Source of the DNA: Acinetobacter haemolyticus CIP 64.3 = MTCC 9819
GTDB taxonomy: Bacteria > Pseudomonadota > Gammaproteobacteria > Pseudomonadales > Moraxellaceae
Direction of reading: 5' to 3'
Length of the DNA: 64,000 nucleotides
Assembly: GCF_000369065.1 (NCBI RefSeq)
Contig: NZ_KB849804.1
Coordinates: 113,303 to 177,302, forward strand
The position numbers and the translations under genes are program-made. The notes beneath the pieces were generated by a model. It saw only the letters and a list, made by a program, of their open reading frames with translations. It was not told the DNA's origin and did no database searches. Below are positions 18,962 to 27,624 of the stretch, in pieces (positions within the stretch are counted from its first letter, which is position 1; every line of letters begins with the position of its first letter).

Positions 18962-19762
18962 TTAATTAAACTGTGAGAAGTCCGGCTTACGCTTTTGCAT
19001 AAAGGCTTGAACTGCTTCCATCATCTCAGGAGAGCGTACGCGTTGCATAAAGATTTCAGCCTCTTCATCAACACATGCAATGATTTCAGCTAAGTCTTTT
19101 TTCATCAAAGCCTTACTTTGCTTAATTGATGCCAATGGTAATGCAGCTAACTGTTGAGCCGTTTGTTGAGCCGTTGCATATACATCTTCAACAACATCAT
19201 TCACTAGATTTGCTTTCACTGCTGTTGCAGCATCAAATTTCTTGGCAGTAAACAATAACTCAGCAGCTTTTTGATAGCCAGCCTGTTTCACGAGTAAACG
19301 ACTTGCTGCACCTTCTGGAGAAAGACCAAGGCTGACAAATGGAATTTGGAATAGGGCAGTGTTGTCAGCATATACAAGATCAGCATGGAGTAAGATCGTT
19401 ACACCAATACCAATCGCAACGCCTTTCACCGCAATAATCAGTGGTTTAGAAAAACGAGCTGCAGCTTTTAATAAAACAAATGGTGGTTGATCACCTGCTT
19501 TGCCCTCATGTGGCTTTTGAATAAAGCCCATGAAGTCCTTCATGTCATTACCCGCAGTAAAGTCTTGTTCTGCTCCACGGAAAATAACCACACGAACTTC
19601 TTTACTTGCATCTGCCTCATCTAAAGCTTTTGCGATCCAAAGATAAAGTTCGCCGTAAAGTGCATTCTTGGCTTCTGAACGGTTAATGGCTAAGGTGAGT
19701 ACGCCATCTTCTAAATTTGCTTGCAAATGTTGATGAGGTTGTTGAATACAGCTAAGTGTCAT
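18962..19762 (-). CDS. Enoyl-CoA hydratase/isomerase family protein
   Basis: A 266-residue crotonase-fold protein that would add water to, or isomerise, an enoyl-CoA. Visible motifs are the N-terminal TLAINRSEAKNALYGELY, the oxyanion-hole region FRGAEQDFTAGNDMKDF, and the second oxyanion segment AVKGVAIGIGVTILLHADLVYA. It lacks the Glu pair layout that would let me separate hydratase from isomerase with certainty. It is monocistronic with its own terminator, and its substrate is unknown. Confidence 0.85.
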   Translation of the reverse strand: MTLSCIQQPHQHLQANLEDGVLTLAINRSEAKNALYGELYLWIAKALDEADASKEVRVVIFRGAEQDFTAGNDMKDFMGFIQKPHEGKAGDQPPFVLLKAAARFSKPLIIAVKGVAIGIGVTILLHADLVYADNTALFQIPFVSLGLSPEGAASRLLVKQAGYQKAAELLFTAKKFDAATAVKANLVNDVVEDVYATAQQTAQQLAALPLASIKQSKALMKKDLAEIIACVDEEAEIFMQRVRSPEMMEAVQAFMQKRKPDFSQFN

Positions 19763-19870
19763 CGTACTATCCTTGCTTTAATCCAGATTGATTTTTAAAG
19801 TGGTCTCATTATGTCGCATATTTATTTTTATAGTGCAACTGATGAGTTCACAAAAAGTGAAATTAAGCCT

Positions 19871-20446
19871 ATGTACACATTTGACTATCTCGTTTTTATT
19901 GGACGTTTCCAGCCTTTTCATTTGGCACATATGCTGACCATTGAAATTGCACTGAGACAGAGTCAGCATGTGATCCTTGCTTTAGGCTCAGCACAACCAG
20001 AACGAAATACCAAGAATCCATTTTTGGCTACGGAACGCGAGCAGATGATTCTTTCTAATTTTTCTGAGGAAGATCAAAAACGTATTCATTTTGTGCATGT
20101 TATTGATGTTTATAATGATGAAAAATGGGTAAAACAAGTCAAACAACTGGTAAATCAGGTTGTTCCTGCGCATTCCAATGTTGGCTTAATTGGTCACTTT
20201 AAAGATGAATCATCTTATTATTTAAAATTATTTCCAGAGTGGACAATGGTTGAACTTGAGAGTTTAAAAGCCTCAATGTCAGCAACACCGATGCGTGAAG
20301 CTTATTATCGCGGCGAAATCAAAACTCAAGCTTTTCCAAAAGGTAGTATTCAATTTTTAGAGAACTTTCAAAAAACGCCTATTTATGCAGCGTTACAACA
20401 AAAGTTTTTGGCAGGTGACACGAGTAATTTAGACCTTACGGAATAA
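19871..20446 (+). CDS. nadM: NMN adenylyltransferase, NadM type
   Basis: It transfers AMP from ATP to nicotinamide mononucleotide to give NAD, working in salvage or the non-deamidating NAD route known in Acinetobacter. The start at 19871 gives a protein of 191 residues beginning MYTFDYLVFIGRFQPFHLAH, which contains the nucleotidyltransferase motif GRFQPFHLAH; the second signature SMSATPMREAYYRGE matches the ISSTxxR-type motif of the superfamily. An upstream in-frame ATG at 19811 would add 20 residues with no family resemblance. No Nudix domain is fused. The gene diverges from the enoyl-CoA hydratase gene. Confidence 0.83.
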   Translation: MYTFDYLVFIGRFQPFHLAHMLTIEIALRQSQHVILALGSAQPERNTKNPFLATEREQMILSNFSEEDQKRIHFVHVIDVYNDEKWVKQVKQLVNQVVPAHSNVGLIGHFKDESSYYLKLFPEWTMVELESLKASMSATPMREAYYRGEIKTQAFPKGSIQFLENFQKTPIYAALQQKFLAGDTSNLDLTE

Positions 20447-20463
20447 AGTGAGTTGATGAACCT

Positions 20464-21384
20464 TTAAAGAACGTCTGTTTTTAAATGTGTTATTAAAAAA
20501 TCAATGAAGGTACGAATATGTGCTGATGCATATTTTTGTGAGGGGTAAACTAAAGAAAATGGACGACTTGCTCCAGCAAATGGATGCAACAGTTCTACGA
20601 ATTGTCCATTTTGAATGTCTTGCGCAACGATAAACCGATAGGTTTGTAATAATCCTGCACCATGTTTCGCAAGCGTAACTGTCCCTAAGATGTCATCTAG
20701 ACAATGTAATGATCCCTTGGTGGTATATTCATGGATCTGATTGTTGACTTTAAACAGCCAAGGAACACTTTTCCCCGTGCTGGGTAAGATGAATTGCAAG
20801 CATTCGTGCTGATCTAGTGCTGCGATATCTGTTGGTATTGTATATGAATCAATATAGCTTGCTGCAGCAACCACAACTAATTCAGCATGTTCTAAGGTAC
20901 GAACGATTAGATTGGAGTCTTTGAAGTATCTGCCACGAATTGCTAAGTCAAAACCCTCCGCAATGAAGTCGACATTTTTATTGGTTAATTGAAGATCAAT
21001 CTGAATGTTTGGGTATTTTTGTTTAAAAATTGGAATTAGCGGTAATACTCGATAATGTCCATAAGGAGTAGGGAGGCTGATGCGAATTCGACCATTGAGT
21101 TGCTGACTTTGATTTCTTAATAATTGTTCAGCTTCAATAATTTGGGTTAAGCCTTGTTGACATTGTTGAAAGTAAATTTCACCTGCATGGGTCAAGCGAA
21201 CTTGACGTGTACTTCGAACAAATAATTGCGTATTGAGACGTTGCTCTAGACGCGCAATAGAGCGGCTGACAGCAGCTGGTGTCAGGCCAGCAATTTTGGC
21301 TGCTTGAGTAAAACTTTTATACTCAGCGACAGCACAGAACAATTCAACACTACTCAACATCACATTTTTTAGTTGTTGTGTCAT
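20464..21384 (-). CDS. LysR-family transcriptional regulator
   Basis: A 306-residue LTTR with an N-terminal winged helix-turn-helix (about residues 10-70, FTQAAKIAGLTPAAVSRSIARLEQRLNTQLFVRSTR in part) and a periplasmic-binding-type effector domain. It belongs to the subgroup with AEQLL and GRIRISLPTPYGHYRVLPLIP after the linker. It is divergent from the tautomerase gene at 21510, which makes that gene and the next its likely targets; this is inference from position only. Confidence 0.88.
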   Translation of the reverse strand: MTQQLKNVMLSSVELFCAVAEYKSFTQAAKIAGLTPAAVSRSIARLEQRLNTQLFVRSTRQVRLTHAGEIYFQQCQQGLTQIIEAEQLLRNQSQQLNGRIRISLPTPYGHYRVLPLIPIFKQKYPNIQIDLQLTNKNVDFIAEGFDLAIRGRYFKDSNLIVRTLEHAELVVVAAASYIDSYTIPTDIAALDQHECLQFILPSTGKSVPWLFKVNNQIHEYTTKGSLHCLDDILGTVTLAKHGAGLLQTYRFIVAQDIQNGQFVELLHPFAGASRPFSLVYPSQKYASAHIRTFIDFLITHLKTDVL

Positions 21385-21509
21385 TTATTACACCATGTAA
21401 AAAATGATTTGATCTAAAGGCTATTTAATCACATTGATGTAAATAATACGATGAACAATAACCCTAGCCAGTTTATTTCAACCAATAATTTCTAAATGAG
21501 GAAATAGCG

Positions 21510-21728
21510 ATGCCTTATGTTTTGATTCAAGTCACTAAAGAAGGTGTGACAACAGCACAGAAACAACAATTGATTCGTGGTGCAACCGATTTGCTGGTCA
21601 ATGTACTGGATAAAGATCCAGCCACGACCTTTGTCGTGATTGATGAGGTTGAAACTGATAATTGGGGAGTAGCAGGTGAATCTGTATCTGTGATACGCCA
21701 AAAGTACTTACAAAGTTTGGATCAATAA
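21510..21728 (+). CDS. 4-oxalocrotonate tautomerase-family protein
   Basis: A 72-residue tautomerase-superfamily protein. Pro2, which becomes the catalytic N-terminal proline after Met removal, is present in MPYVLIQVTKEGVT. Typical features are the QKQQLIRGATDLLVNVLDKDP helix and the C-terminal VIDEVETDNWGVAG. A GAGG sequence lies ten bases upstream of the ATG. It is followed after one base by an NTF2-like gene, so the two are likely cotranscribed. The substrate is unknown. Confidence 0.85.
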   Translation: MPYVLIQVTKEGVTTAQKQQLIRGATDLLVNVLDKDPATTFVVIDEVETDNWGVAGESVSVIRQKYLQSLDQ

Positions 21729-21729
21729 A

Positions 21730-22107
21730 ATGAAGAAACATGCAATATTTGATATTCAGCAGCAAATAGAAAAATATTTTGATGCTTTATATTTCTGTGA
21801 TCTGGCGCTTTTAAAACAAGTTTTTCATGCTGATGCGATTTATATGAATGTAACTGAACAGCCAATATTACGATTGGATATGGCTGAGTATTTTTCGATT
21901 GTTGAAAGCAGAACTTCTCCTGCTTTAAAAAATCAGATTAGACAAGATAAAGTGAAATCTATTGATTTAATCCATGATCAGTTAGCAATCGTACATGTTG
22001 AATGCGTGATTGAGCCTAAGTATTTTTATGATGCACTCACATTTACATTAGATCATGATCAATGGAAAATTATCAGCAAAGTTTTTAGTTATCAATTGCT
22101 TGATTAG
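21730..22107 (+). CDS. NTF2-like (SnoaL/lumazine-binding-like) protein
   Basis: A 125-residue protein with the features of the nuclear-transport-factor-2 fold: an N-terminal helix (IQQQIEKYFDALYFCDLALLKQVFH), the HADAIYMNV strand, SIVESRTSP, and C-terminal strands FTLDHDQWKIISKVFSYQLL. Such proteins are small enzymes or ligand binders. It begins one base after the tautomerase stop. The function is not determined; the neighbourhood suggests degradation or detoxification of a small molecule under control of the divergent LysR protein. Confidence 0.72.
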   Translation: MKKHAIFDIQQQIEKYFDALYFCDLALLKQVFHADAIYMNVTEQPILRLDMAEYFSIVESRTSPALKNQIRQDKVKSIDLIHDQLAIVHVECVIEPKYFYDALTFTLDHDQWKIISKVFSYQLLD

Positions 22108-22116
22108 ATCCGAAGT

Positions 22117-22479
22117 CTAGGCATCTTCCCAAAAAATTAGTCGATTAGAGAATGGATCTGTAATGCTTAAATCAAGTGTTTCCCAATCTGTTTTTTCAAC
22201 TTGTGGTTTTGCATATTTATAATCTTTTTGAATTAACTCTGTGTGCAGGGCATCTAGATTTTCCCAGTAAATGCGGATTGCACTATGTGGACTAGCATCA
22301 CCAAAGTGTTCAGATAGGTGAATAATGCAGTCACCTTTTGAGATCTGTAGATATAAAGGAAAATTATCTGCAAATTTGTGCTGCCAGTCGATATGGAAAC
22401 CGAGATATTCCATATAAAAAGTGTGAGCTACATCAATATCAAAAATACGTAAAATAGGAGTAATCGATCCAGAGTACAT
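22117..22479 (-). CDS. Glyoxalase/bleomycin-resistance-fold protein
   Basis: A 120-residue vicinal-oxygen-chelate protein starting MYSGSITPILRIFDIDVA, with the usual FYMEYLGFHIDWQHKF segment, HLSEHFGDASPHSAIRIYW and the terminal TDPFSNRLIFWE motif. The start at 22479 has AAGG seven bases upstream and is preferred to one at 22503, which would overlap the CAP gene. The family includes bleomycin-binding and dioxygenase enzymes; the D-P-x-G/S-N-R-L-x-F end is typical of the resistance-protein subgroup. The true role is unknown. Confidence 0.82.
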   Translation of the reverse strand: MYSGSITPILRIFDIDVAHTFYMEYLGFHIDWQHKFADNFPLYLQISKGDCIIHLSEHFGDASPHSAIRIYWENLDALHTELIQKDYKYAKPQVEKTDWETLDLSITDPFSNRLIFWEDA

Positions 22480-22489
22480 AATTAACCTT

Positions 22490-23068
22490 CTAGCGGATGC
22501 CAAATTGTTGAGTCCAGTAGTGACGTTGTTGAGGTGATTGATCAGGAGTACAAGCGATCGCGTAATCTGTAAATTTTGGGTGCATCATATTGCTGCAATG
22601 TGCTGGGCTTTTAAGCCATGATGCTAGAACCTCTTCAAGATTTTTCTGTCCACGGGCGACATTTTCGGCACCACCGCGACTGTTAAATTGGGATTGCTTT
22701 AAGCGAGTTCTTAAATCTTGCCCCGTCGAACTGACATGACCTAGAAAATTGTGTGTTGACATGTCTTTGGAGTGCGTTAAAGCTGTTTTATATAAATGTT
22801 GATTCCAAACTAATGGCTTTGCAGCAGCATAATGTTGTTGTCCGCATTGGCGAGATTGACTACGTATATGGTTGATTGCATTCATGATTGCCTGTTGATA
22901 GGCTGGATTTGATAGATCCTGACAAGTGATATTTATACTTGCTTTGGGTGTTTGTGTTACAGGTGTTTGGCTAATTTGATTGTTTGGCAGATGAGGAGTG
23001 CCAGAGTTGCTACAAGCTGAGATTACAATCCCAAATGGTATCAATATAGATGGCTTAGAAATATTCAT
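22490..23068 (-). CDS. CAP/SCP-domain lipoprotein
   Basis: A 192-residue secreted protein with a signal peptide ending in the lipobox ISAC (Cys18), so it is likely a lipoprotein. The CAP domain (cysteine-rich secretory, antigen 5, PR-1) spans about 50-190, with its marker sequences INHIRSQSRQCG, HSKDMSTHNFLGHVSSTGQDL and GGAENVARGQKNLEEVLASW followed by SPAHCSNMMHPKFTDYAIAC. The conserved His/Glu residues are present. Function is unproven in bacteria. It is on the minus strand immediately upstream of the glyoxalase gene, which it probably shares a transcript with. Confidence 0.88.
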   Translation of the reverse strand: MNISKPSILIPFGIVISACSNSGTPHLPNNQISQTPVTQTPKASINITCQDLSNPAYQQAIMNAINHIRSQSRQCGQQHYAAAKPLVWNQHLYKTALTHSKDMSTHNFLGHVSSTGQDLRTRLKQSQFNSRGGAENVARGQKNLEEVLASWLKSPAHCSNMMHPKFTDYAIACTPDQSPQQRHYWTQQFGIR

Positions 23069-23143
23069 GTGATTGCTTAGACTTTAATTATTATGATTTT
23101 TTAATAATACTTTATGGCATTAAGATTGAATATGCTTCTTTAT

Positions 23144-23171
23144 GTAAAAAGCGGGATTTAACCCCCGCTTT
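23144..23171 (-). terminator. Terminator of the bcp transcript
   Basis: On the minus strand AAAGCGGG / CCCGCTTT with a short loop is followed by TTAC; it lies about 15 bases after the bcp stop at 23186. Confidence 0.7.
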
Positions 23172-23185
23172 ATGAAGGCTTGAGA

Positions 23186-23650
23186 TTACATTTCAGCCTG
23201 AAGTGCTTTTAGATCTGCTAACACTTGTTCTGCATGGCCAGCCGCTTTGACTTTTCGATAGCTTTTAACCAATTTTTGATTATGAAAAATGAATGTTGAG
23301 CGTTCGATCCCCATGACTTGCTTACCATACATGTTCTTCTCTTTGATCACATCAAAATGCTTACAAAGAATTTCTTCCTTATCGCTGATTAGATCGATTG
23401 TCAGTGCTTGTTTCTCAGTAAAATTTTGATGTGCTTTTACAGAGTCGCGTGACACCCCGATTATTTGGCAATTCAAGGCGTCAAATTGATCTTTTAGGCA
23501 TGAAAAACCTACCGCTTGAGTCGTGCAACCTGGCGTTGAATCTTTAGGGTAGAAATACAAAATTAGCCATTCATTGGTGAGTTCAGTGAGGTTTAACTCA
23601 CCATTTGTGGTCGGGAATGTTTGATTCGGTAGTTGGATAGTCTCAGACAT
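23186..23650 (-). CDS. bcp: Thioredoxin-dependent thiol peroxidase, BCP family
   Basis: A 154-residue peroxiredoxin that reduces H2O2 and organic hydroperoxides with electrons from thioredoxin. The peroxidatic cysteine is in PKDSTPGCTTQAVGFSCL, with a second Cys five residues later in the helix, the arrangement of atypical 2-Cys BCP enzymes. GVSRDSVKAHQNF and the C-terminal ERSTFIFHN segment are also typical. It overlaps no other gene and ends next to its own terminator. Confidence 0.93.
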   Translation of the reverse strand: MSETIQLPNQTFPTTNGELNLTELTNEWLILYFYPKDSTPGCTTQAVGFSCLKDQFDALNCQIIGVSRDSVKAHQNFTEKQALTIDLISDKEEILCKHFDVIKEKNMYGKQVMGIERSTFIFHNQKLVKSYRKVKAAGHAEQVLADLKALQAEM

Positions 23651-23653
23651 GTT

Positions 23654-24346
23654 TCATCCTTCAATTTGGTCTAATTCAAGTGGTAAAAAAGCATATTCTT
23701 CATGATAAACAATATCGCCGCGGCGTACAGGAATAGCTTTGTTAAAAATTGGTCCATCAATCACAGTTGTATGGAACTCACCACCTTCACCACATGGATC
23801 AATCCCACGATTTTCAAGTTCTTGGATATATTCTAGAGTTAAGGTTTTGCCTAAATCTTCTATCTTCATTCCTAATTTAAGATTTACGGTGACGATTACA
23901 CTTTGAAATCCCAAATTAATAAATTCTTCAACCACTTCACGATGTGGGCGCAACCACAAAGGCATACCTAGTTTTAGCCCAACTTGTTGAGTCACTCGAT
24001 CATGCCAGCACCCATGCTCAGGCATATCCAAATCACCTGTAACTAATACTTCTGCATTTTGCTGTTTAGCTTGTTCAAGTAGTGTAATAAATTTAGTTTC
24101 ATAATCAGCCCAACTCGAAGATGCCATAAACACGGGTAGACCAATTGCATTAGCTTGAGCGTGGATGATATCGAGTGGCATCGCATGTGAACGTGAGCGT
24201 TGTCCTTGCTCTTCCAGCATTACAATTAGCCCGATGACAGTGCCAGTTTGCATAGCATGATACAAAGCGAGAGAGCTATCTTTACCTCCACTAAAAGAGA
24301 CGACTGATCGGCTATTGGTTGCATTATTTTTCCATTGATCATACAT
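23654..24346 (-). CDS. PP-loop ATPase, Dph6/diphthamide-synthase-like family
   Basis: The 230-residue product starts MYDQWKNNATNSRSV and carries the ATP-pyrophosphatase loop SFSGGKDSSLALY, followed by MLEEQGQRSRSHAMPLD and VTGDLDMPEHGCWHDRV, which mark the Dph6-like (alpha-type ATP pyrophosphatase) family. In eukaryotes such enzymes amidate diphthine; bacteria have no diphthamide, so the bacterial role is unknown. A start at 24436 would add 30 residues, but it requires TTG and is not favoured. It lies three bases before bcp and is probably cotranscribed with it. Confidence 0.8.
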   Translation of the reverse strand: MYDQWKNNATNSRSVVSFSGGKDSSLALYHAMQTGTVIGLIVMLEEQGQRSRSHAMPLDIIHAQANAIGLPVFMASSSWADYETKFITLLEQAKQQNAEVLVTGDLDMPEHGCWHDRVTQQVGLKLGMPLWLRPHREVVEEFINLGFQSVIVTVNLKLGMKIEDLGKTLTLEYIQELENRGIDPCGEGGEFHTTVIDGPIFNKAIPVRRGDIVYHEEYAFLPLELDQIEG

Positions 24347-24400
24347 GGTATGGTTCAGCCGATTTAAATAAAATGATAAGTTCGATTTTAACAGAGTTAC

Positions 24401-24426
24401 AAAAAAGCCTGCATAAATGCAGGCTT
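24401..24426 (-). terminator. Terminator of the secreted-protein gene
   Basis: On the minus strand AAGCCTGCAT / ATGCAGGCTT with a two-base loop is followed by TTTT; it lies about 20 bases after the stop at 24444. Confidence 0.8.
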
Positions 24427-24443
24427 GATTTAGCAATATAAGC

Positions 24444-24866
24444 TTACTTTTTAGGAGCTTGCTGCTGCTGTTGAGCAGCTTTCATTGCTTCTTCAGTTAA
24501 CTTTTCTAACTTGTTAACCAGTGGAGCACCTAAACAAGCTTGTAGGTCTTTATTTTGTTGCTGTACAAAAGCTAAAGAACTTGGGCTTTTCTTGGCGTTA
24601 ATTGCGCTTTGGATTTCCCATTTTTGTGCCTCAGTTACTTTACCTTGAGCATCAATTTGGCAACCACAGAATTTGCTTACTTCTGCAGCAGTTAATTTAC
24701 CGCCTTTAGCCGTTTGGTCTTTACATACGTTGACCAACGCTGATTTTACATTGGTACTTTTATATGCAGCTTCGAGTGGGTTGGTGTTTGCCTGAGTTGC
24801 AGTTGCAACTAAAGCAGTCGCCGCCATCATTGTAGAAAGAATAAGATTTGATTTTAAAAACTTCAT
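24444..24866 (-). CDS. Secreted protein of unknown function
   Basis: A 140-residue protein with a cleavable signal peptide (about residues 1-27, MKFLKSNLILSTMMAATALVATATQA). The mature part has four cysteines, in the patterns VCKDQTAKGG, SKFCGCQID and LQACLG, suggesting two disulfides, and a Gln/Pro/Lys tail (QQQQQAPKK). I do not recognise a named family. It lies 30 bases after queC on the same strand and has its own terminator. Confidence 0.75.
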   Translation of the reverse strand: MKFLKSNLILSTMMAATALVATATQANTNPLEAAYKSTNVKSALVNVCKDQTAKGGKLTAAEVSKFCGCQIDAQGKVTEAQKWEIQSAINAKKSPSSLAFVQQQNKDLQACLGAPLVNKLEKLTEEAMKAAQQQQQAPKK

Positions 24867-24896
24867 ATATGTACCTAATTATTACCCTAATATCGT

Positions 24897-25577
24897 CTAG
24901 TTGGTATAACGCGTAGGATCCGCAATACCTGCTTCGATAAAACCTTGTTGACGTAAACGGCAACTGTCGCATTTGCCACATGCACGTCCTTGAGCATCTG
25001 CTTGATAGCAGGATACCGTTTGACTATAGTCTACGCCATGTTCGATACCTAAGCGTATAATATTCGCTTTGGATAAATGTAACAAAGGTGTTTCAATTTT
25101 AAGAGGTTTTCCTTCAACGCCAGCTTTTGTTGCAAGACGAGCCAAATTGGCAAAAGCGTCAATAAATTCTGGACGACAGTCAGGATATCCTGAATAATCA
25201 ACAGCATTGACCCCAATCACGATGGCTTCAGCATCAAAAACTTCCGCTGCAGCGAGGGCGTAAGACAAGAATATTGTGTTACGTGCTGGAACATAAGTTA
25301 CAGGAATACCTTCTTGTAATTGTTCTGGGACATCAATGTTATGATCTGTAAGTGCAGAACCGCCAAGATTACCTAAATCAATATTAATGACACGATGCTC
25401 TACACCTGCACGTTGTGCTAGTGCTTTGGCTGCATCTAACTCTGTGGTAGAACGTTGACCGTACATAAAACTGATAGCAACACAATCATAACGCGCTTGT
25501 GCCCAAGCGAGACATGTTGTTGAGTCTAAGCCACCAGACAATAATACGATGGCACGAGAACGCATATTATTTTCCAT
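24897..25577 (-). CDS. queC: 7-cyano-7-deazaguanine synthase QueC
   Basis: QueC converts 7-carboxy-7-deazaguanine to preQ0 using ATP and ammonia, on the way to queuosine in tRNA. The 226-residue protein shows the PP-loop [10 protein letters not shown] (about residues 12-21), [35 protein letters not shown], and the C-terminal zinc site [17 protein letters not shown]. An ATG at 25565 (MRSRAIV) is an alternative start. It lies downstream of queE on the same strand, so the two steps of the pathway are adjacent. Confidence 0.96.
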   Translation of the reverse strand: MENNMRSRAIVLLSGGLDSTTCLAWAQARYDCVAISFMYGQRSTTELDAAKALAQRAGVEHRVINIDLGNLGGSALTDHNIDVPEQLQEGIPVTYVPARNTIFLSYALAAAEVFDAEAIVIGVNAVDYSGYPDCRPEFIDAFANLARLATKAGVEGKPLKIETPLLHLSKANIIRLGIEHGVDYSQTVSCYQADAQGRACGKCDSCRLRQQGFIEAGIADPTRYTN

Positions 25578-25640
25578 GATTCAACCTAAAAATATTGATT
25601 AAGAACGGATGTGACATTGACACAAACCAATTCTGAAATT

Positions 25641-26357
25641 TTAACGACCTGATTCATCATTCCAGAGTAGCTTGTGTAACTGGAGTTGAAATCGAACAGG
25701 GAGATGGTCGTCTAAAATCCACTGAGCCAAATCACGTGCTAAAGCAGGGAGGGCAACAGCGCCTTTTTCAACAGCAAAAGCAGGAGAGAACCAGACGGTG
25801 CTCACTTTATCTTGCAATTGGAATTGTTCAAGTTGTTGTCTAGACCATTCGTAGTCAGCACGATTACAAATCACAAATTTGATTTGATCATGTTGGGTCA
25901 GATAGTCGAGATTGGTTAGCAAATTACGATGATCTTCTTTAGATGTAGGTGTTTTTAAGTCAAGAACTTTAGAAACACGCGAATCAACTTTTGATACATC
26001 CAACGCACCACTGGTTTCAAGTGATACTTGAAACCCTAAATCACATAAACGCTGTAACAATATTAAGCAATTGGGTTGAGCAAGAGGTTCACCGCCAGTG
26101 ACACAGATATATGGTGTTTTGTATTGGCTTGCTGTTTCGATGATATGTTCTAGTGATAAACGTTCACCTCCTTCAAAGGAGTAAGTGGTATCACAATAAC
26201 TACAACGTAATGGACAGCCTGTTAAACGAATAAAAACTGTTGGCAAACCAAAAGTATTCGCTTCGCCTTGCAAAGAATAAAAGATCTCTGTGATACGTAA
26301 ACCAGCCGCAGGATCAGAGACAGGAATTGCAGAAGAACGTAAGGAAGCCATAAACAT
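25641..26357 (-). CDS. queE: 7-carboxy-7-deazaguanine synthase QueE
   Basis: A radical-SAM enzyme that makes 7-carboxy-7-deazaguanine from CPH4, the step before QueC. The 238-residue protein has the cluster motif GCPLRCSYCDTTYSF (C-x3-C-x2-C), the ITEIFYSLQGEANTFG N-terminus and the VTGGEPLAQPN motif that binds SAM. Whether translation begins at 26357 or at the ATG two codons later (26351, MASLRS) is not decided by the sequence. It precedes queC by 63 bases. Confidence 0.94.
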   Translation of the reverse strand: MFMASLRSSAIPVSDPAAGLRITEIFYSLQGEANTFGLPTVFIRLTGCPLRCSYCDTTYSFEGGERLSLEHIIETASQYKTPYICVTGGEPLAQPNCLILLQRLCDLGFQVSLETSGALDVSKVDSRVSKVLDLKTPTSKEDHRNLLTNLDYLTQHDQIKFVICNRADYEWSRQQLEQFQLQDKVSTVWFSPAFAVEKGAVALPALARDLAQWILDDHLPVRFQLQLHKLLWNDESGR

Positions 26358-26394
26358 TTACCACAAACAAATGCTACATAAGCAGCATGCTATA

Positions 26395-26434
26395 TAAAAA
26401 ACAAAATCTCTACGACCATGACTGATCGTAGAGA
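26395..26434 (-). terminator. Terminator downstream of dapD
   Basis: On the minus strand TCTCTACGA / TCGTAGAGA (9-bp perfect stem, 10-base loop) is followed by TTTTGTTTTTT. It stands between dapD and queE, about 75 bases after the dapD stop at 26508. Confidence 0.78.
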
Positions 26435-26437
26435 CGA

Positions 26438-26490
26438 GGAATGATCAAGTTCCCAGGAGCAATTGAAGCTCCGTGGAACGATCAAGTTCC
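26438..26490. repeat. Three tandem short dyads between dapD and its terminator
   Basis: Three adjacent 16-17-base dyads, GGAATGATCAAGTTCC (26438-26453), GGAGCAATTGAAGCTCC (26456-26472) and GGAACGATCAAGTTCC (26475-26490), repeat with a period of 18-19 bases. The first and third are near-identical and each begins GGA and ends TCC. They lie in the 3' untranslated region of dapD. Confidence 0.6.
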
Positions 26491-26507
26491 GCAATAAATA
26501 TTACAAA

Positions 26508-27329
26508 TTAGTCTGCACGTAACAAATCGTTCAAGCTTGTTTTAGCGCGAGTTTTCGCATCCACTTTTTTTACGATGATCGCAGCATATAAGCTGTAGGT
26601 ACCACATTTTGATGGAAGGCTACCTGCAACGACCACAGAGCCCGCTGGTACACGACCATAATGAACTTCACCAGTTTCACGATCAAAGATTTTGGTTGAT
26701 TGACCAATGAAAACACCCATTGAAATCACAGAACCTTCTTCAACGATCACGCCTTCAACGATTTCAGAGCGTGCACCGATAAAACAGTTATCTTCAATAA
26801 TTGTCGGATTCGCTTGTAATGGCTCTAAAACACCACCAATCCCAACACCACCAGATAAGTGAACATTTTTACCGATTTGAGCGCATGAGCCAACAGTTGC
26901 CCATGTATCTACCATGGTACCTTCGTCAACATACGCACCGATATTGACATAAGACGGCATTAATACGACATTTTTCGCTTGGAAGCTACCACGACGCGCA
27001 ACCGCAGGAGGAACAACACGTACACCAGCAGCTTTAAACTGTTCTTCAGTCCAACCCGAGTATTTGGTTGCTACTTTGTCATAGAACTGTAGATCACATG
27101 CTTCGATTGGTTGATTATCGTTAAGTTTAAACGAAAGTAAAACGGCTTTTTTTAACCATTGATGAACAACCCATTCACCATCGATTTTTTCAGCAACGCG
27201 AAGTGAGCCATTGTCTAAACCTGTTAATGCTTCTTCTACAGCTTGACGAATTTCTGTAGGGCAGTCCGCTGCGCTAAAGTTGGCACGGTCTTCAAATGCT
27301 TGCTCGATGATTGTAGAAAGCTGAGACAT
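26508..27329 (-). CDS. dapD: Tetrahydrodipicolinate N-succinyltransferase
   Basis: DapD succinylates tetrahydrodipicolinate in lysine and meso-diaminopimelate synthesis. The 273-residue protein has the left-handed beta-helix of hexapeptide repeats (about residues 100-230), with [49 protein letters not shown] as a typical stretch, of which a short part is quoted here: [11 protein letters not shown] and [20 protein letters not shown]. Length and motifs are normal. It is flanked by its own terminator region and by a 295-base gap before carO. Confidence 0.97.
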   Translation of the reverse strand: MSQLSTIIEQAFEDRANFSAADCPTEIRQAVEEALTGLDNGSLRVAEKIDGEWVVHQWLKKAVLLSFKLNDNQPIEACDLQFYDKVATKYSGWTEEQFKAAGVRVVPPAVARRGSFQAKNVVLMPSYVNIGAYVDEGTMVDTWATVGSCAQIGKNVHLSGGVGIGGVLEPLQANPTIIEDNCFIGARSEIVEGVIVEEGSVISMGVFIGQSTKIFDRETGEVHYGRVPAGSVVVAGSLPSKCGTYSLYAAIIVKKVDAKTRAKTSLNDLLRAD

Positions 27330-27624
27330 GATCTTCCTTCTTCCAAAAAAAATTTTAAAGATTTTACACTAATTTGATCGAAGAATCTTTGAAAAAAGTC
27401 GTTACAATAAATTGTTGGAATTTTATGCAATAAATTTGTCATAAAATGAAATATGTTGTTTTTTATAAATTATTTCCGAATACACAATTACTTCTAATTT
27501 GTATCAGAAAATAACAAAAAGTAATCAGTTTATGTATAAAAAGTTGTCAGGCATTCTTTTAATATGAATTCACAGAAACAATTATATCGAAATTGAAATA
27601 GAAGTATTTTTTAAGGAGACCTCA
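27330..27624. other. 295-bp divergent region between dapD and carO
   Basis: Very AT-rich sequence that must contain the dapD promoter (leftward) and the carO promoter (rightward). AAGGAGAC sits nine bases before the carO ATG and is a strong ribosome-binding site. No confident promoter hexamers or structured element are seen. Confidence 0.4.
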
